Source: Aliikangiella sp. G2MR2-5 (lineage in GTDB: Bacteria; Pseudomonadota; Gammaproteobacteria; Enterobacterales; Kangiellaceae). From it: a DNA stretch of 64,000 bases. The translations under genes were made by a program, and so were the position numbers. The stretch is from positions 1,116,001 to 1,180,000 of the forward strand of contig NZ_JADPQF010000001.1 in the NCBI RefSeq assembly GCF_015687155.1, in the 5' to 3' direction. Below the pieces are notes generated by a model. It did no database searches, was not told where the DNA came from, and saw nothing but the letters and a program-made list of their open reading frames with translations. Shown in pieces: positions 17,756-25,658 of the stretch (the stretch's first letter is position 1; every line of letters begins with the position of its first letter).

Positions 17756-18361
17756 ATGGAAAATAGAGATATTTTGAGTGATATAAAGGTGAAAAGTGTA
17801 AGTGGAATAATTCTCGCTGGTGGACGCGGCCGTCGTGTGGGAGGTCTTGATAAAGGGCTTCTTAAGTTTAAAGGTGATGAGTTGATTAAACATCAGGTCA
17901 GATGGTTGTCACCACAGGTAGATGAACTGCTCATCTCGGCGAATCGAAATCTCGAACATTATAAAAGCTTTGGTTACCCGGTTGTTAGTGACAGCGACCA
18001 AAACTTTAACGGACCATTAGCGGGAATTCTTGAAGGTTTAAAAAATTGTACCAATGATTGGTTATTTACCACACCTGTTGATGTTCCCTGCTTGCCTGAT
18101 GATCTGCTTACCAAGTTCTTCAATGAGTTTGGTTGCAGGGCACAGGTGGGCTACTTAAAGACAAATACACGAGACCATTATTTGAATATGCTCGTTAATA
18201 AATCTTCAATAGGATTACTTGAAAAAGCATGTGACCATGGTCGACTCCGAGTAAGGGACTTTCTGAGTTCTGCTGATGCTGTACCGATCGATCTTGGTTT
18301 AGACGAAGTATATTTTAGCAACTTGAACAATCTTGAGCAGTATGATTTCCCTACAAAATAG
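17756..18361 (+). CDS. mobA: MobA, molybdenum cofactor guanylyltransferase
   Basis: MobA adds GMP to molybdenum cofactor, giving the bis-MGD form used by DMSO-reductase-family enzymes such as nitrate and formate dehydrogenases. The 201 aa product has IILAGGRGRRVGGLDKGLL (residues 18-36, GTP-binding) and DVPCLPDDLL. The ATG at 17756 is only about 5 nt from the inferred transcription start and has no ribosome binding site. Translation may therefore begin at an in-frame TTG (17774) or GTG (17789) downstream; residues before SVSGIILAGG are not conserved in the family. Confidence 0.93.
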   Translation: MENRDILSDIKVKSVSGIILAGGRGRRVGGLDKGLLKFKGDELIKHQVRWLSPQVDELLISANRNLEHYKSFGYPVVSDSDQNFNGPLAGILEGLKNCTNDWLFTTPVDVPCLPDDLLTKFFNEFGCRAQVGYLKTNTRDHYLNMLVNKSSIGLLEKACDHGRLRVRDFLSSADAVPIDLGLDEVYFSNLNNLEQYDFPTK

Positions 18362-18421
18362 AGTTAAGTAGATTGATGATAAGAAGTTAGCGAAATTTAA
18401 AAGGGTTACTTATATTGAAGT

Positions 18422-18453
18422 TTACTTTCTTACTTTCTTACTTTCTTACTTTC
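18422..18453. repeat. Four copies of an 8-bp repeat (TTACTTTC)
   Basis: TTACTTTC is repeated four times without change. On the minus strand this is GAAAGTAA, and the TAA stop of the DUF7009-like gene is inside the array. The unit carries a stop in the reading frame, so the encoded C-terminus (KKVRK) stays the same provided at least two units remain. Confidence 0.95.
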
Positions 18454-18758
18454 TTTAAATCGATTTCCAAAAAGGCAGCAGGAACCTCACTGTTCGAATT
18501 AATTTTAATGCCTTGTTTGCTTGGTCTCGCAGATATTTCTTCGATTATTTCTGTTTTATTAACAGATAAAATAATTTGGTGAGAATCCTCATTGTATTGC
18601 AGATAACTCTCATTAGAAGTGGACTTGATCTGATACGTTAGTAAAAACTTGTCATTCAATTTAATCGAGTCTGAGCATAGATATCCATCAATAAGGGACT
18701 TTGCTTCATCTTGTGATACTCTGAAGCGGATCTGATTATCCTGTATTCTAATATACAT
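18438..18758 (-). CDS. Small DUF7009-like protein in the moaA-moeA operon
   Basis: 106 aa, function unknown. The start MYIRIQDNQIRFRVSQDEAKSLIDG resembles the DUF7009 pattern (MKIRIxxNSIRxRLxxxE), followed by LLTYQI and a C-terminal LEIDLKK where the family has an EKDF-type segment. No signal peptide or membrane segment. It is the third gene after moaA and moeA, 15 bp behind moeA, so a role in molybdenum cofactor or molybdoenzyme handling is suggested by context only. The family name is from memory of its N-terminal pattern. Confidence 0.6.
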   Translation of the reverse strand: MYIRIQDNQIRFRVSQDEAKSLIDGYLCSDSIKLNDKFLLTYQIKSTSNESYLQYNEDSHQIILSVNKTEIIEEISARPSKQGIKINSNSEVPAAFLEIDLKKVRK

Positions 18759-18773
18759 ATTTAGGATACCTTT

Positions 18774-20039
18774 CTATTGCCAGGTTAGTTTCGACGGATA
18801 GAAATCTATAACGTCACCAGGCTTCACTGAAACTTTATTTTCATCTATCATCACCCAGCCATTTGAACGCATTAGCGGCTTGAGTTTAAACGATTCCTGG
18901 CCATCTAGAATTTTTACCTGTAGGCTTGCAGCACTATCTACTTCAGCACTAGCTTTCCAGATGGAGCGAAAACCCTGTTTTTTGTTCATGTTATTTGAAG
19001 CAATCGCTTTCAAAGGCATTTCTGGCGGTTGTCCAAGAATAGTTCGCAACAATGTTGAAACATAGAACCTAAGACCGATTGCTGCAGATATCGGATTACC
19101 AGGCAATCCAAAATAGAAGCTGCCATTAGGAAAGGTCGCAAATAAAATTGGTTTTCCTGGCTTAATTCTGTTTTTATGAAAAACGATGGTGCCACCGAGT
19201 TTAATAATCGTCTGTGGAATAAAGTCGAAATCTCCCATAGATACAGCGCCACTACTGATAATTATTTTGCTACCAAGTTCGAGTTCGCGTTTTAAGTCGG
19301 ATTCGAATTTACCGACTTCGTCATAATTTGTTCCAGCATCAATACATTCAACCGGAAGATTCGACAGCCAATTTAAGATAAAAGGTTTGTTTGAATTTCT
19401 AATTTGTCCAGGTTTTAAAGGTGTGTTTAGATCATCAACCAGTTCTTTGCCGGTAGAAAAAACGGAAACTCTAACTCTTTTATAAACTTGGACCTTGGGT
19501 ACTCCAATCGCGATTAATCCGGTAATAACATTCGTATTGATGACTTCTCCCTTAGACGCAACTGTCTCGCCCTCAATAAAATCTTCGCCAATTTTCCGAA
19601 TATGTGCACCTTGGTCGACACAAGAGAAACAGATCACATTGTTACCATCAAGCTGGGTGTTTTCCACTGGTATGATGCTGTCAAAACCACCAGCTACAGG
19701 TGCGCCAGTCATAATCTTACAGGCCTTTCCTTGAGAGTCAGAAATTTCGTTCGATTCATCACCCGCTGCAGTGACTCCGGAAAGTAACAACGTGACGGGG
19801 GAGTCTGGGCTTGCGTTTAGCAAGTCGGCGGCATTGACCGCATAGCCATCCATTGCCGAGTTGTTAAATGGAGGTAAAGAGCTCGGAGAATGGATGTCAG
19901 AAAAAAGAACTCTTCCTATAGAGTCATGAGTATCTATCCACTCTGGCTCTACTGGTTGAGCTGATTCCATGATAAGCTCTTGCCCCTGCTTAAACTCGAT
20001 CATATAGTTGTTTGTGTATTGATTTCTATTATCATTCAT
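18774..20039 (-). CDS. moeA: MoeA, molybdopterin molybdenumtransferase
   Basis: MoeA inserts molybdate into adenylylated molybdopterin. The 421 aa product has PPFNNSAMDGYAV (about residues 56-68), ACKIMTGAPVAGGFDSIIPVE, the MPT-binding domain with VSVFSTGKEL and IISSGAVSMGDFDF, and the C-terminal FGLPGNPISAAIGL. GAGAAG 7 nt before the ATG supports this start. It begins 18 bp after moaA. Confidence 0.96.
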   Translation of the reverse strand: MNDNRNQYTNNYMIEFKQGQELIMESAQPVEPEWIDTHDSIGRVLFSDIHSPSSLPPFNNSAMDGYAVNAADLLNASPDSPVTLLLSGVTAAGDESNEISDSQGKACKIMTGAPVAGGFDSIIPVENTQLDGNNVICFSCVDQGAHIRKIGEDFIEGETVASKGEVINTNVITGLIAIGVPKVQVYKRVRVSVFSTGKELVDDLNTPLKPGQIRNSNKPFILNWLSNLPVECIDAGTNYDEVGKFESDLKRELELGSKIIISSGAVSMGDFDFIPQTIIKLGGTIVFHKNRIKPGKPILFATFPNGSFYFGLPGNPISAAIGLRFYVSTLLRTILGQPPEMPLKAIASNNMNKKQGFRSIWKASAEVDSAASLQVKILDGQESFKLKPLMRSNGWVMIDENKVSVKPGDVIDFYPSKLTWQ

Positions 20040-20057
20040 TATTGACTTCTCGTAAAT

Positions 20058-21044
20058 CTAACCACCAACCGATGCTAAATGTGGTGTTATACCGGTATCG
20101 CCATCATGTAAAAAATGCTGTTTTCTTTTCTTGCCAAGCAGACGGCACAATGTCTCTTTCAGCTCAGTTTTTTGCTCGTCTGTTTTAAGTAAATGTCTGA
20201 TGCTAAACCCCTGTTCACCAAACAGACATAAATGAAAATCTCCGGTCGACGATATTCGCAGGCGATTACAGCTATCGCAAAAATCTTTAGAGTAGGGAGC
20301 AATTATTCCAAAGCTTCCTTTATGCTCAGGGTGTACAAATTCTACTGCTGGGCCAGCACCAGGACTTTTTATTTTTTCACTCCAGCCCTGAGCTTTTAGG
20401 TAGTTTTTCAGATCGTTAGCTGACACATGATATTGATTGAAATATTCTAGATTATCACCGGTCTGCATTAGCTCGATGAAACGCATACTTATAGGCTTAT
20501 CTTTTAAAAGTTGTGAATACTGATCTATTTGGTGGGAATTAATATTTTTAAGTAGTACTGCGTTGAGTTTAACACTTCTAAGATTGTTAAGGGTAAGTGC
20601 GTAATCTATCCCTTCAAGAATCTGGGGGAGACGATTGTGTCCGGTTAGATCTGCAAATAGGCGAGGATCTAGACTATCAACACTTACATTTAGATTAGTT
20701 AAACCTGCATCAACCCATTGACCAATCTTTTCTTTGAGCTTGTATCCATTGGTCGTCATAGCGATTTGTTTAATGCCGTCGACAGAACGGAGCGACTTAA
20801 TTATATCGACAAAATCTTTTCGAACACTGGGCTCGCCACCAGTCAATCTGATTTTCCATGTTCCCAACTCGGCAAATGCGGTAACTAATCGGCGGATTTC
20901 ATCAATAGATAAATAGTTCTTGGGAGAATCACATTGATAACCTTCGGGCAGGCAATAACTACACGAAAAATTACAAACGTCAGTTAACGAAAGCCTCAGG
21001 TATGGGAAGCTTCGACCTTGAGAGTCGACGAGTTGATTATTCAA
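20058..21044 (-). CDS. moaA: MoaA, GTP 3',8-cyclase
   Basis: MoaA is the radical-SAM enzyme that starts molybdenum cofactor synthesis from GTP, together with MoaC (not in the window). The protein has YLRLSLTDVCNFSCSYCLPEGY (CxxxCxxC), LTGGEPSVRKD, the second cluster CDSCNRLRISSTGDFHLCLF and the conserved C-terminal GG. I place the start at TTG 21044. AAAGGAGA lies 6 nt upstream (21051-21058), and the protein then begins MNNQLVDSQGRSFPYLRLS as family members do. The longer reading frame to 21080 would run through this ribosome binding site. Confidence 0.95.
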   Translation of the reverse strand: MNNQLVDSQGRSFPYLRLSLTDVCNFSCSYCLPEGYQCDSPKNYLSIDEIRRLVTAFAELGTWKIRLTGGEPSVRKDFVDIIKSLRSVDGIKQIAMTTNGYKLKEKIGQWVDAGLTNLNVSVDSLDPRLFADLTGHNRLPQILEGIDYALTLNNLRSVKLNAVLLKNINSHQIDQYSQLLKDKPISMRFIELMQTGDNLEYFNQYHVSANDLKNYLKAQGWSEKIKSPGAGPAVEFVHPEHKGSFGIIAPYSKDFCDSCNRLRISSTGDFHLCLFGEQGFSIRHLLKTDEQKTELKETLCRLLGKKRKQHFLHDGDTGITPHLASVGG

Positions 21045-21280
21045 TTCAAATCTCCTTTCCAAATACGGGAGGAATGACAATTTCTCATCAAACCCTGGCA
21101 GCCATTTGATTGCTGCGGCAATGCAAGCCTATTCTTGGTTGAACTTAGCTAAACATTGCTCGGAGTAACACATAAGTCTATTTTAGAGTAATTACCTATA
21201 TAGATAAATCACTCTCCTGAATTAAACAAGGTAAAAATCGTAAATAATCATTTTTATTCGCTAATTACCCTATCTTGATG
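21045..21280 (-). promoter_or_regulatory. Long moaA 5' leader with two mutually exclusive hairpins
   Basis: From the inferred start near 21280 the moaA leader is about 235 nt. Within it GCAGC-aatcaaatg-GCTGC (minus strand, about 21116-21098) competes with ATCAAA-tggctgccaggg-TTTGAT (about 21110-21087), because both use overlapping bases. A long leader on moaA is typical of the molybdenum cofactor RNA motif in other bacteria. I could not match that motif's conserved core here, so only the structure and length are claimed. Confidence 0.35.
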
Positions 21281-21286
21281 GTTTCC

Positions 21287-21354
21287 ATTTTATTGAATTG
21301 ACGCAAATTTTTGTTGATATGGATCAAGAAATTTCTTTTGTGAAAGAGTAGATT
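21287..21354. promoter_or_regulatory. Bidirectional FNR-dependent promoter pair for moaA and the porin gene
   Basis: A perfect FNR box TTGATATGGATCAA (21314-21327) lies midway between two -10 elements. TAAAAT on the minus strand (21287-21292) puts moaA's start near 21280, with the box centred near -40.5. TAGATT on the plus strand (21349-21354) puts the porin start near 21361, with the box at about -40.5. One palindromic site can thus be class II for both genes. Confidence 0.75.
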
Positions 21355-21355
21355 A

Positions 21356-21381
21356 GGCAGCGTACCCGGGCGGTACATGCC
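21356..21381 (+). other. Stem-loop at the predicted 5' end of the porin mRNA
   Basis: GTACC-cgggc-GGTAC (21362-21376) with an outer GGCA/TGCC extension begins at or next to the predicted transcription start. Such 5' hairpins often stabilise outer-membrane protein mRNAs; that role is inferred. Confidence 0.45.
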
Positions 21382-21433
21382 TAACATTTTAATACGCGAC
21401 TTAAAGCGAACGATCCTGCTAAGGGGATGAATA

Positions 21434-22621
21434 ATGAAGAATCAATTCAAAATGAGTATGGTTGCAGCAGCAGTAATTGCGGCTGGTTCAACTGGGGTTT
21501 ATGCTGAAGAAGGTGTTAGCAGCACTGTCGATGTAAGTTTCCGGTATCGAATTGAAACTGTTGATCAAGAAAGCATGGTTGAAGATGCGCAAGCGTCCAC
21601 CTTGAGAACCCGTGCAACGATAAAAACCAAGTGGAATGATAAGTTCGACTCGGTTCTAGAGTTTGATGATGTGACCGAAATCGGGATGGATGAATTTAAT
21701 GCCGGCCAAGGAAATACTCCAGATAGAAGTCAATATCCAGTGGTTGCTGATCCAGAAGGAACGGAAGTAAATCAAGCTTTCGTACGTTACAATGGTGACA
21801 GTACCAAAGTTGCCTACGGTCGGCAAAGAATCCTGATTGAAAACCAGCGGTTTGTAGGTGGAGTTGGTTGGCGACAAAACGAGCAGACTTATGATGGCCT
21901 GACAGTTAATACGAAGTTTGGTGAAGTCAATTTCAACTACGCCTATGTGTCAAATGTTAACCGAATCTTTGGTGAAGATGTTGATGCAGGCGATCATGAG
22001 CACAATACACACTTAATCAATGCTGACATGAAGCTTGGTGATGGAAAATTATCAGGTTACTACTTTGCGATAGAAAATGAAACCGCCCAGGGGGCTTCAA
22101 ATGATACCTTTGGGGTTCGTTACTCTGGTAAGGCTGGCACCTTTGCCTACACCGCAGAGCTAGCTACTCAGTCTGCCGGAAGTGATAATCCAAATGACTA
22201 TGATGCTAGTTACTACTTATTGGAAGGCGCATATAAGCCGGATGGCTATTCAATAGGCGCCGGGATCGAAGTGCTTGGCGGCGATTCAGCAAATGGCCAG
22301 GGGTTTACTACTTCTTTAGCAACGCTTCATAAATTCCAGGGTTGGGCAGACGTTTTTCTTGGAACGCCAGCTTCCGGTATAGAAGATATGTACCTTAACG
22401 GCTCTGTCAAATTAGGTGAGTTCAATTTGAAAGCTGTTTATCACACATTTGCTACAGATGAAGGTGGTGTTGATTTAGGTACGGAATTTGATTTAGCGCT
22501 CTCAAGAAAAATCAACAAAAAGACCTCTATGTTAATAAAGTACGCTAGCTTTGATAGTGACAATGAATTACTTTACTCTTCTAGAGATAAAATGTGGTTT
22601 ATGCTTACTTATAAGCTTTAG
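21434..22621 (+). CDS. Outer-membrane porin of the alginate-export type
   Basis: The 395 aa product has a signal peptide (MKNQFKMSMVAAAVIAAGS, cleavage near VYA-EEG, residues 24-25). The mature sequence is rich in alternating hydrophobic strands and ends in a C-terminal aromatic beta-signal (WFMLTYKL), so it should form an outer-membrane barrel. The pattern VDVSFRYRIETVDQ, TLRTRATIKTKWNDKF and VAYGRQRILIENQRFVGGVGWRQNEQTYDGL is that of the alginate_exp family. Substrate is unknown; members are often found with denitrification or anaerobic genes. Its promoter carries a perfect FNR box shared with moaA. It is monocistronic, ended by a strong terminator. Confidence 0.85.
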   Translation: MKNQFKMSMVAAAVIAAGSTGVYAEEGVSSTVDVSFRYRIETVDQESMVEDAQASTLRTRATIKTKWNDKFDSVLEFDDVTEIGMDEFNAGQGNTPDRSQYPVVADPEGTEVNQAFVRYNGDSTKVAYGRQRILIENQRFVGGVGWRQNEQTYDGLTVNTKFGEVNFNYAYVSNVNRIFGEDVDAGDHEHNTHLINADMKLGDGKLSGYYFAIENETAQGASNDTFGVRYSGKAGTFAYTAELATQSAGSDNPNDYDASYYLLEGAYKPDGYSIGAGIEVLGGDSANGQGFTTSLATLHKFQGWADVFLGTPASGIEDMYLNGSVKLGEFNLKAVYHTFATDEGGVDLGTEFDLALSRKINKKTSMLIKYASFDSDNELLYSSRDKMWFMLTYKL

Positions 22622-22635
22622 ACATTATTACTACT

Positions 22636-22664
22636 AAAAAAAGGGGCTCATCGAGCCCCTTTTT
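22636..22664 (+). terminator. Intrinsic terminator of the porin gene
   Basis: GGGGCTC-atc-GAGCCCC stem, seven A before and five T after. The A-run also allows function in the opposite direction for trhP. Confidence 0.9.
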
Positions 22665-22682
22665 ATTGAACAGAAAAAAGCG

Positions 22683-24017
22683 TCAGCCAGCTTTAACTAC
22701 TTGCGGCTGTGCGGCATTTTCTTTGACAATTAACCCCATTTGACTGTCATAGCCTTCGGGTTTTTGTATCCATACCTGATGTCCAGAGCCAGGAGCAACG
22801 ATCATTTCACCACCGTAAGGGTTAGTCATCCATTCAAGTCTTTGCTGAATATCGCCCTGCGGTGACATAAATATCAGTTCATCTCCAATTTGAAAGCGAT
22901 TTTTGACATCCACTAATAGTCTATTGTCTTCAGTTTCCAGTACTTCTCCGACAAATAACTGGTTATGGCGCTCAGGGCTTCCATTGAGATAATTCTGATA
23001 GTCGTCATGTACATGACGTCTAAAGAAGCCTTCGGTATAACCACGGTTCGCCATGCCTTGTAAAGTATCCATAAGACCCATGTCGAATGGTTTTCCAGCC
23101 ATCGCATCATCGATAGCTTTGCGATAGACCTGAGAGGTTCTCGCTGCATAGAAGTGGGATTTAGTTCGGCCTTCGATTTTAAGACAATCAACTCCGATTT
23201 CAATCAACTTTTCAACGTGCTGTATCGCACGTAAGTCCTTGGAATTGAAGATATAAGTGCCGTGCTCGTCTTCATACATTGGCATAAATTCGCCAGGGCG
23301 TTGATTTTCTTCAAGAAGCACAAGTTTGTCACTGGTCTCACCAATCCCAATTTGAGGCTCAGGTTTAACAACCTGAATGTCTCCGGTTTCTTGCATTTCA
23401 GCTTCGTGAACTTTATATCCCCAACGGCAAGCATTAGTGCAAGTACCTTGATTTGGATCTCTGTGATTGAAGTAACCAGATAATAAGCAGCGTCCGGAAT
23501 AAGCAATACAAAGCGCGCCGTGGACGAAAACTTCGAGCTCGATATCCGGACATTGTTGCCTGATTTCAGCGACCTCATCCAAAGATAACTCTCGCGACAA
23601 GATAACTCGCTTAATCCCGAAGGACTGCCAGAACTTCACTGCAGCATAATTGACTGTATTTGCTTGAACAGAAAGGTGAAGAACTGCTTCAGGCCACTTT
23701 TCTTTGACCATCATCATTAACCCAGGATCTGACATTATTAAAGCGTCAGGTTGCATATTAACAATCGGTTCTATGTCCTTGAGGAAGGTTTTTACTTTGC
23801 TATTATGTGGGGCGATATTGGCAGCAACGAAAAACTGCTTTCCCATCGACTGGGCTTCTTTAATTCCCAGGTCGATATTTTCCATGTTGAAGCTATTATT
23901 TCGTACGCGCAGGCTATAGCGTGGTAGACCTGCATAAACCGCATCTGCTCCATAGGCAAACGCATAGCGCATATGTTTTAAAGAGCCCGCTGGGGCTAGT
24001 AGTTCTGGCTTTAGCAT
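22683..24017 (-). CDS. trhP: TrhP (YegQ), U32-family tRNA hydroxylation protein
   Basis: TrhP takes part in prephenate-dependent, oxygen-independent formation of 5-hydroxyuridine at tRNA position 34. The 444 aa product has the U32 blocks ELLAPAGSLKHMRYAFAYGADAVYAG and FVHGALCIAYSGRCLLSGYFNHRDPNQGTCTNACRW, whose cysteines bind an Fe-S cluster. It also has LKIEGRTKSHFYAARTSQVYR and a C-terminal beta-barrel domain. Close to the E. coli length. It is functionally tied to cmoA and cmoB, which finish the cmo5U modification and whose CmoA also uses prephenate. Confidence 0.93.
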   Translation of the reverse strand: MLKPELLAPAGSLKHMRYAFAYGADAVYAGLPRYSLRVRNNSFNMENIDLGIKEAQSMGKQFFVAANIAPHNSKVKTFLKDIEPIVNMQPDALIMSDPGLMMMVKEKWPEAVLHLSVQANTVNYAAVKFWQSFGIKRVILSRELSLDEVAEIRQQCPDIELEVFVHGALCIAYSGRCLLSGYFNHRDPNQGTCTNACRWGYKVHEAEMQETGDIQVVKPEPQIGIGETSDKLVLLEENQRPGEFMPMYEDEHGTYIFNSKDLRAIQHVEKLIEIGVDCLKIEGRTKSHFYAARTSQVYRKAIDDAMAGKPFDMGLMDTLQGMANRGYTEGFFRRHVHDDYQNYLNGSPERHNQLFVGEVLETEDNRLLVDVKNRFQIGDELIFMSPQGDIQQRLEWMTNPYGGEMIVAPGSGHQVWIQKPEGYDSQMGLIVKENAAQPQVVKAG

Positions 24018-24126
24018 ACTGATTCCGGGTCAATAAACTAATTAAAAGGTGCGCGATTATAGAGGATATTTGCTTAAAATCCCAGCAAAGTAGACGAAAT
24101 GTTAAATCAGAACAGTTTTATTCAAT

Positions 24127-24816
24127 TTAGTGATGGTGATGAACTACCTGCTCGGCGAAGAAGAGTCCCCACAGAATATAGACTCCATAGGCGATCATTA
24201 AGACTGCGATTGGGTATCTGAGCCAATAAGAGTTCAGAATAGCCTTTGCCTTCTGGCTGGCAGCCCCTACGAGTAGAGTCGCTGGAACTGTGCCCAGCCC
24301 GAAAGCCAGCATAGAGCTCATACTAGCAAGTGCTGATGCTGTTGATACTGAGTAGCCCAAAGCGGTATATACCAGACCACAGGGAAGCCAGCCCCATACA
24401 GCGCCTAGTCCAATCGCTTGCCTGAGTGACCTGACCGGTAGGAAAGGCTTGGACAGTGGACTAATTCGTTTCCAGAGAAAACCACCAAGTTTTTCGAAGT
24501 AAGATAGCGCCATCCAAAGCCGGGACAGGTATAGGCCCATCAAAATTAACAAACCAGCAGATATTACAGGAAGGACAGGTATTTTAAGCAGGTTGTTAAC
24601 TTGTTCGCTGAACAGACCAAAAATAAGGCCGATGATAGTATAACTACTCACTCTACCGAACTGATAACCAATAATTTTGCGCCACTGATTATTTCTGTTT
24701 TCCGTTGCAGCCGACAAGCCACTAATAATACCTCCACACATGCCGATACAATGTCCAGCCCCCATCAGGCCAAGAATAAACATAGAAAACAGGCTGAAAT
24801 CGTTTGTAAAGGGCAT
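24127..24816 (-). CDS. UreH-like/sulfite exporter TauE-SafE-type membrane protein
   Basis: 229 aa with about six membrane segments. The opening GLMGAGHCIGMCGGIISGL is diagnostic of the UreH_2 type found beside cbb3 oxidase assembly genes; its His and two Cys could bind metal. WGWLPCGLVYTALG is the second repeat's motif. The C-terminus ends in a natural HHHH, also a candidate metal site. In other proteobacteria this gene follows ccoS, which is nearby here (25.7 kb). Together with that context, a role in copper supply or assembly of cbb3 oxidase is a reasonable inference. Confidence 0.8.
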   Translation of the reverse strand: MPFTNDFSLFSMFILGLMGAGHCIGMCGGIISGLSAATENRNNQWRKIIGYQFGRVSSYTIIGLIFGLFSEQVNNLLKIPVLPVISAGLLILMGLYLSRLWMALSYFEKLGGFLWKRISPLSKPFLPVRSLRQAIGLGAVWGWLPCGLVYTALGYSVSTASALASMSSMLAFGLGTVPATLLVGAASQKAKAILNSYWLRYPIAVLMIAYGVYILWGLFFAEQVVHHHH

Positions 24817-24867
24817 GCTACAACCTTAACTGAAGTCGGCTAGTAAAGCGTTAGGCTCAGTAACAAG

Positions 24868-25596
24868 CTATTGCTTTTTAATTGAGTTAAGAAAGGCTTC
24901 CTTTTCTTCAGCTGAAGCTTGAGCCCACCAATAAACCAGCATATCAAGTGCACGAGATTTACTATTAGAAACTTTGGAAGTAGGGGGAGCCGATTCGCTT
25001 TCGGGACCAGAAATTGGTTGCAAGCTAGAAAGTTTGCTAGCGTCATCCTTTGAATAGGATAAGTCAATCGATGCATTTGGCCTTAGTTTGGTGCTGGCAA
25101 CGAGATAATCTTGTTTGTCACTTTGCAATAAAGAAAAATTGAAAGGGATATCTTTGTCAGATATATTTACAATATCAGATGACACGTCAGTCTTTTTTGA
25201 GTTTAAACGGCGTATTCTGAATAATGGATTCTTGATAAACTTTCGAGCTGAAATTGCATCACCTGGTTTAACCAGGCTTTGCATATATGAGGTGTCTTTG
25301 TTCAGATACACTTGAAGTAAATAGGGGCTTGATCTTACTATATCAAAGTCATCTTCAGTATCGCCTTCGTAGACAGCTTCGAATTGCAGTACAATGCGAT
25401 TCAAACCCGATTTTAACTCCAATCTTCGGTTTTGCCCAAAAAAAAACTGTTTAGCAGCTTCGCCATTAACCGCCAGAATGTTGAATTCTTCAGCAATTGA
25501 CAAAGTTGTTTTAGCTTGTGCAAAAGGGATGATGTTAACAATACTCATACTAACCAGAAGAATAATCACTTTTGTTAAATTATACAGGAATTGCAT
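24868..25596 (-). CDS. DUF2057 (UPF0319) family secreted protein
   Basis: 242 aa, function unknown. An N-terminal signal peptide (MQFLYNLTKVIILLVSM, cleavage near AQA-KTT, about residue 28) sends it to the periplasm. FEILAVNG-like EFNILAVNGEAA and the C-terminal LDMLVYWWAQASAEEKEAFLNSIKKQ are the family's landmarks (LKYWWxxAsxeErxxFL). Family members occur throughout gammaproteobacteria (E. coli YccT). It interrupts the ccoS and UreH-like pair, which are normally adjacent. Confidence 0.82.
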   Translation of the reverse strand: MQFLYNLTKVIILLVSMSIVNIIPFAQAKTTLSIAEEFNILAVNGEAAKQFFFGQNRRLELKSGLNRIVLQFEAVYEGDTEDDFDIVRSSPYLLQVYLNKDTSYMQSLVKPGDAISARKFIKNPLFRIRRLNSKKTDVSSDIVNISDKDIPFNFSLLQSDKQDYLVASTKLRPNASIDLSYSKDDASKLSSLQPISGPESESAPPTSKVSNSKSRALDMLVYWWAQASAEEKEAFLNSIKKQ

Positions 25597-25658
25597 TTTG
25601 GAATCCTTACACTACTGCTCGTACAAAAAAGGTTGCTGCTTATTTTAATAGCTTTTAG

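Noticed and set aside
21045-21080. moaA start at ATG 21080
   Set aside because: The extra 12 residues overlap the AAAGGAGA ribosome binding site, and the TTG at 21044 gives the conserved N-terminus.
21045-21180. Moco riboswitch before moaA
   Set aside because: Length and position are suggestive but I could not match the conserved core of the known RNA motif, so only a structured leader is reported.
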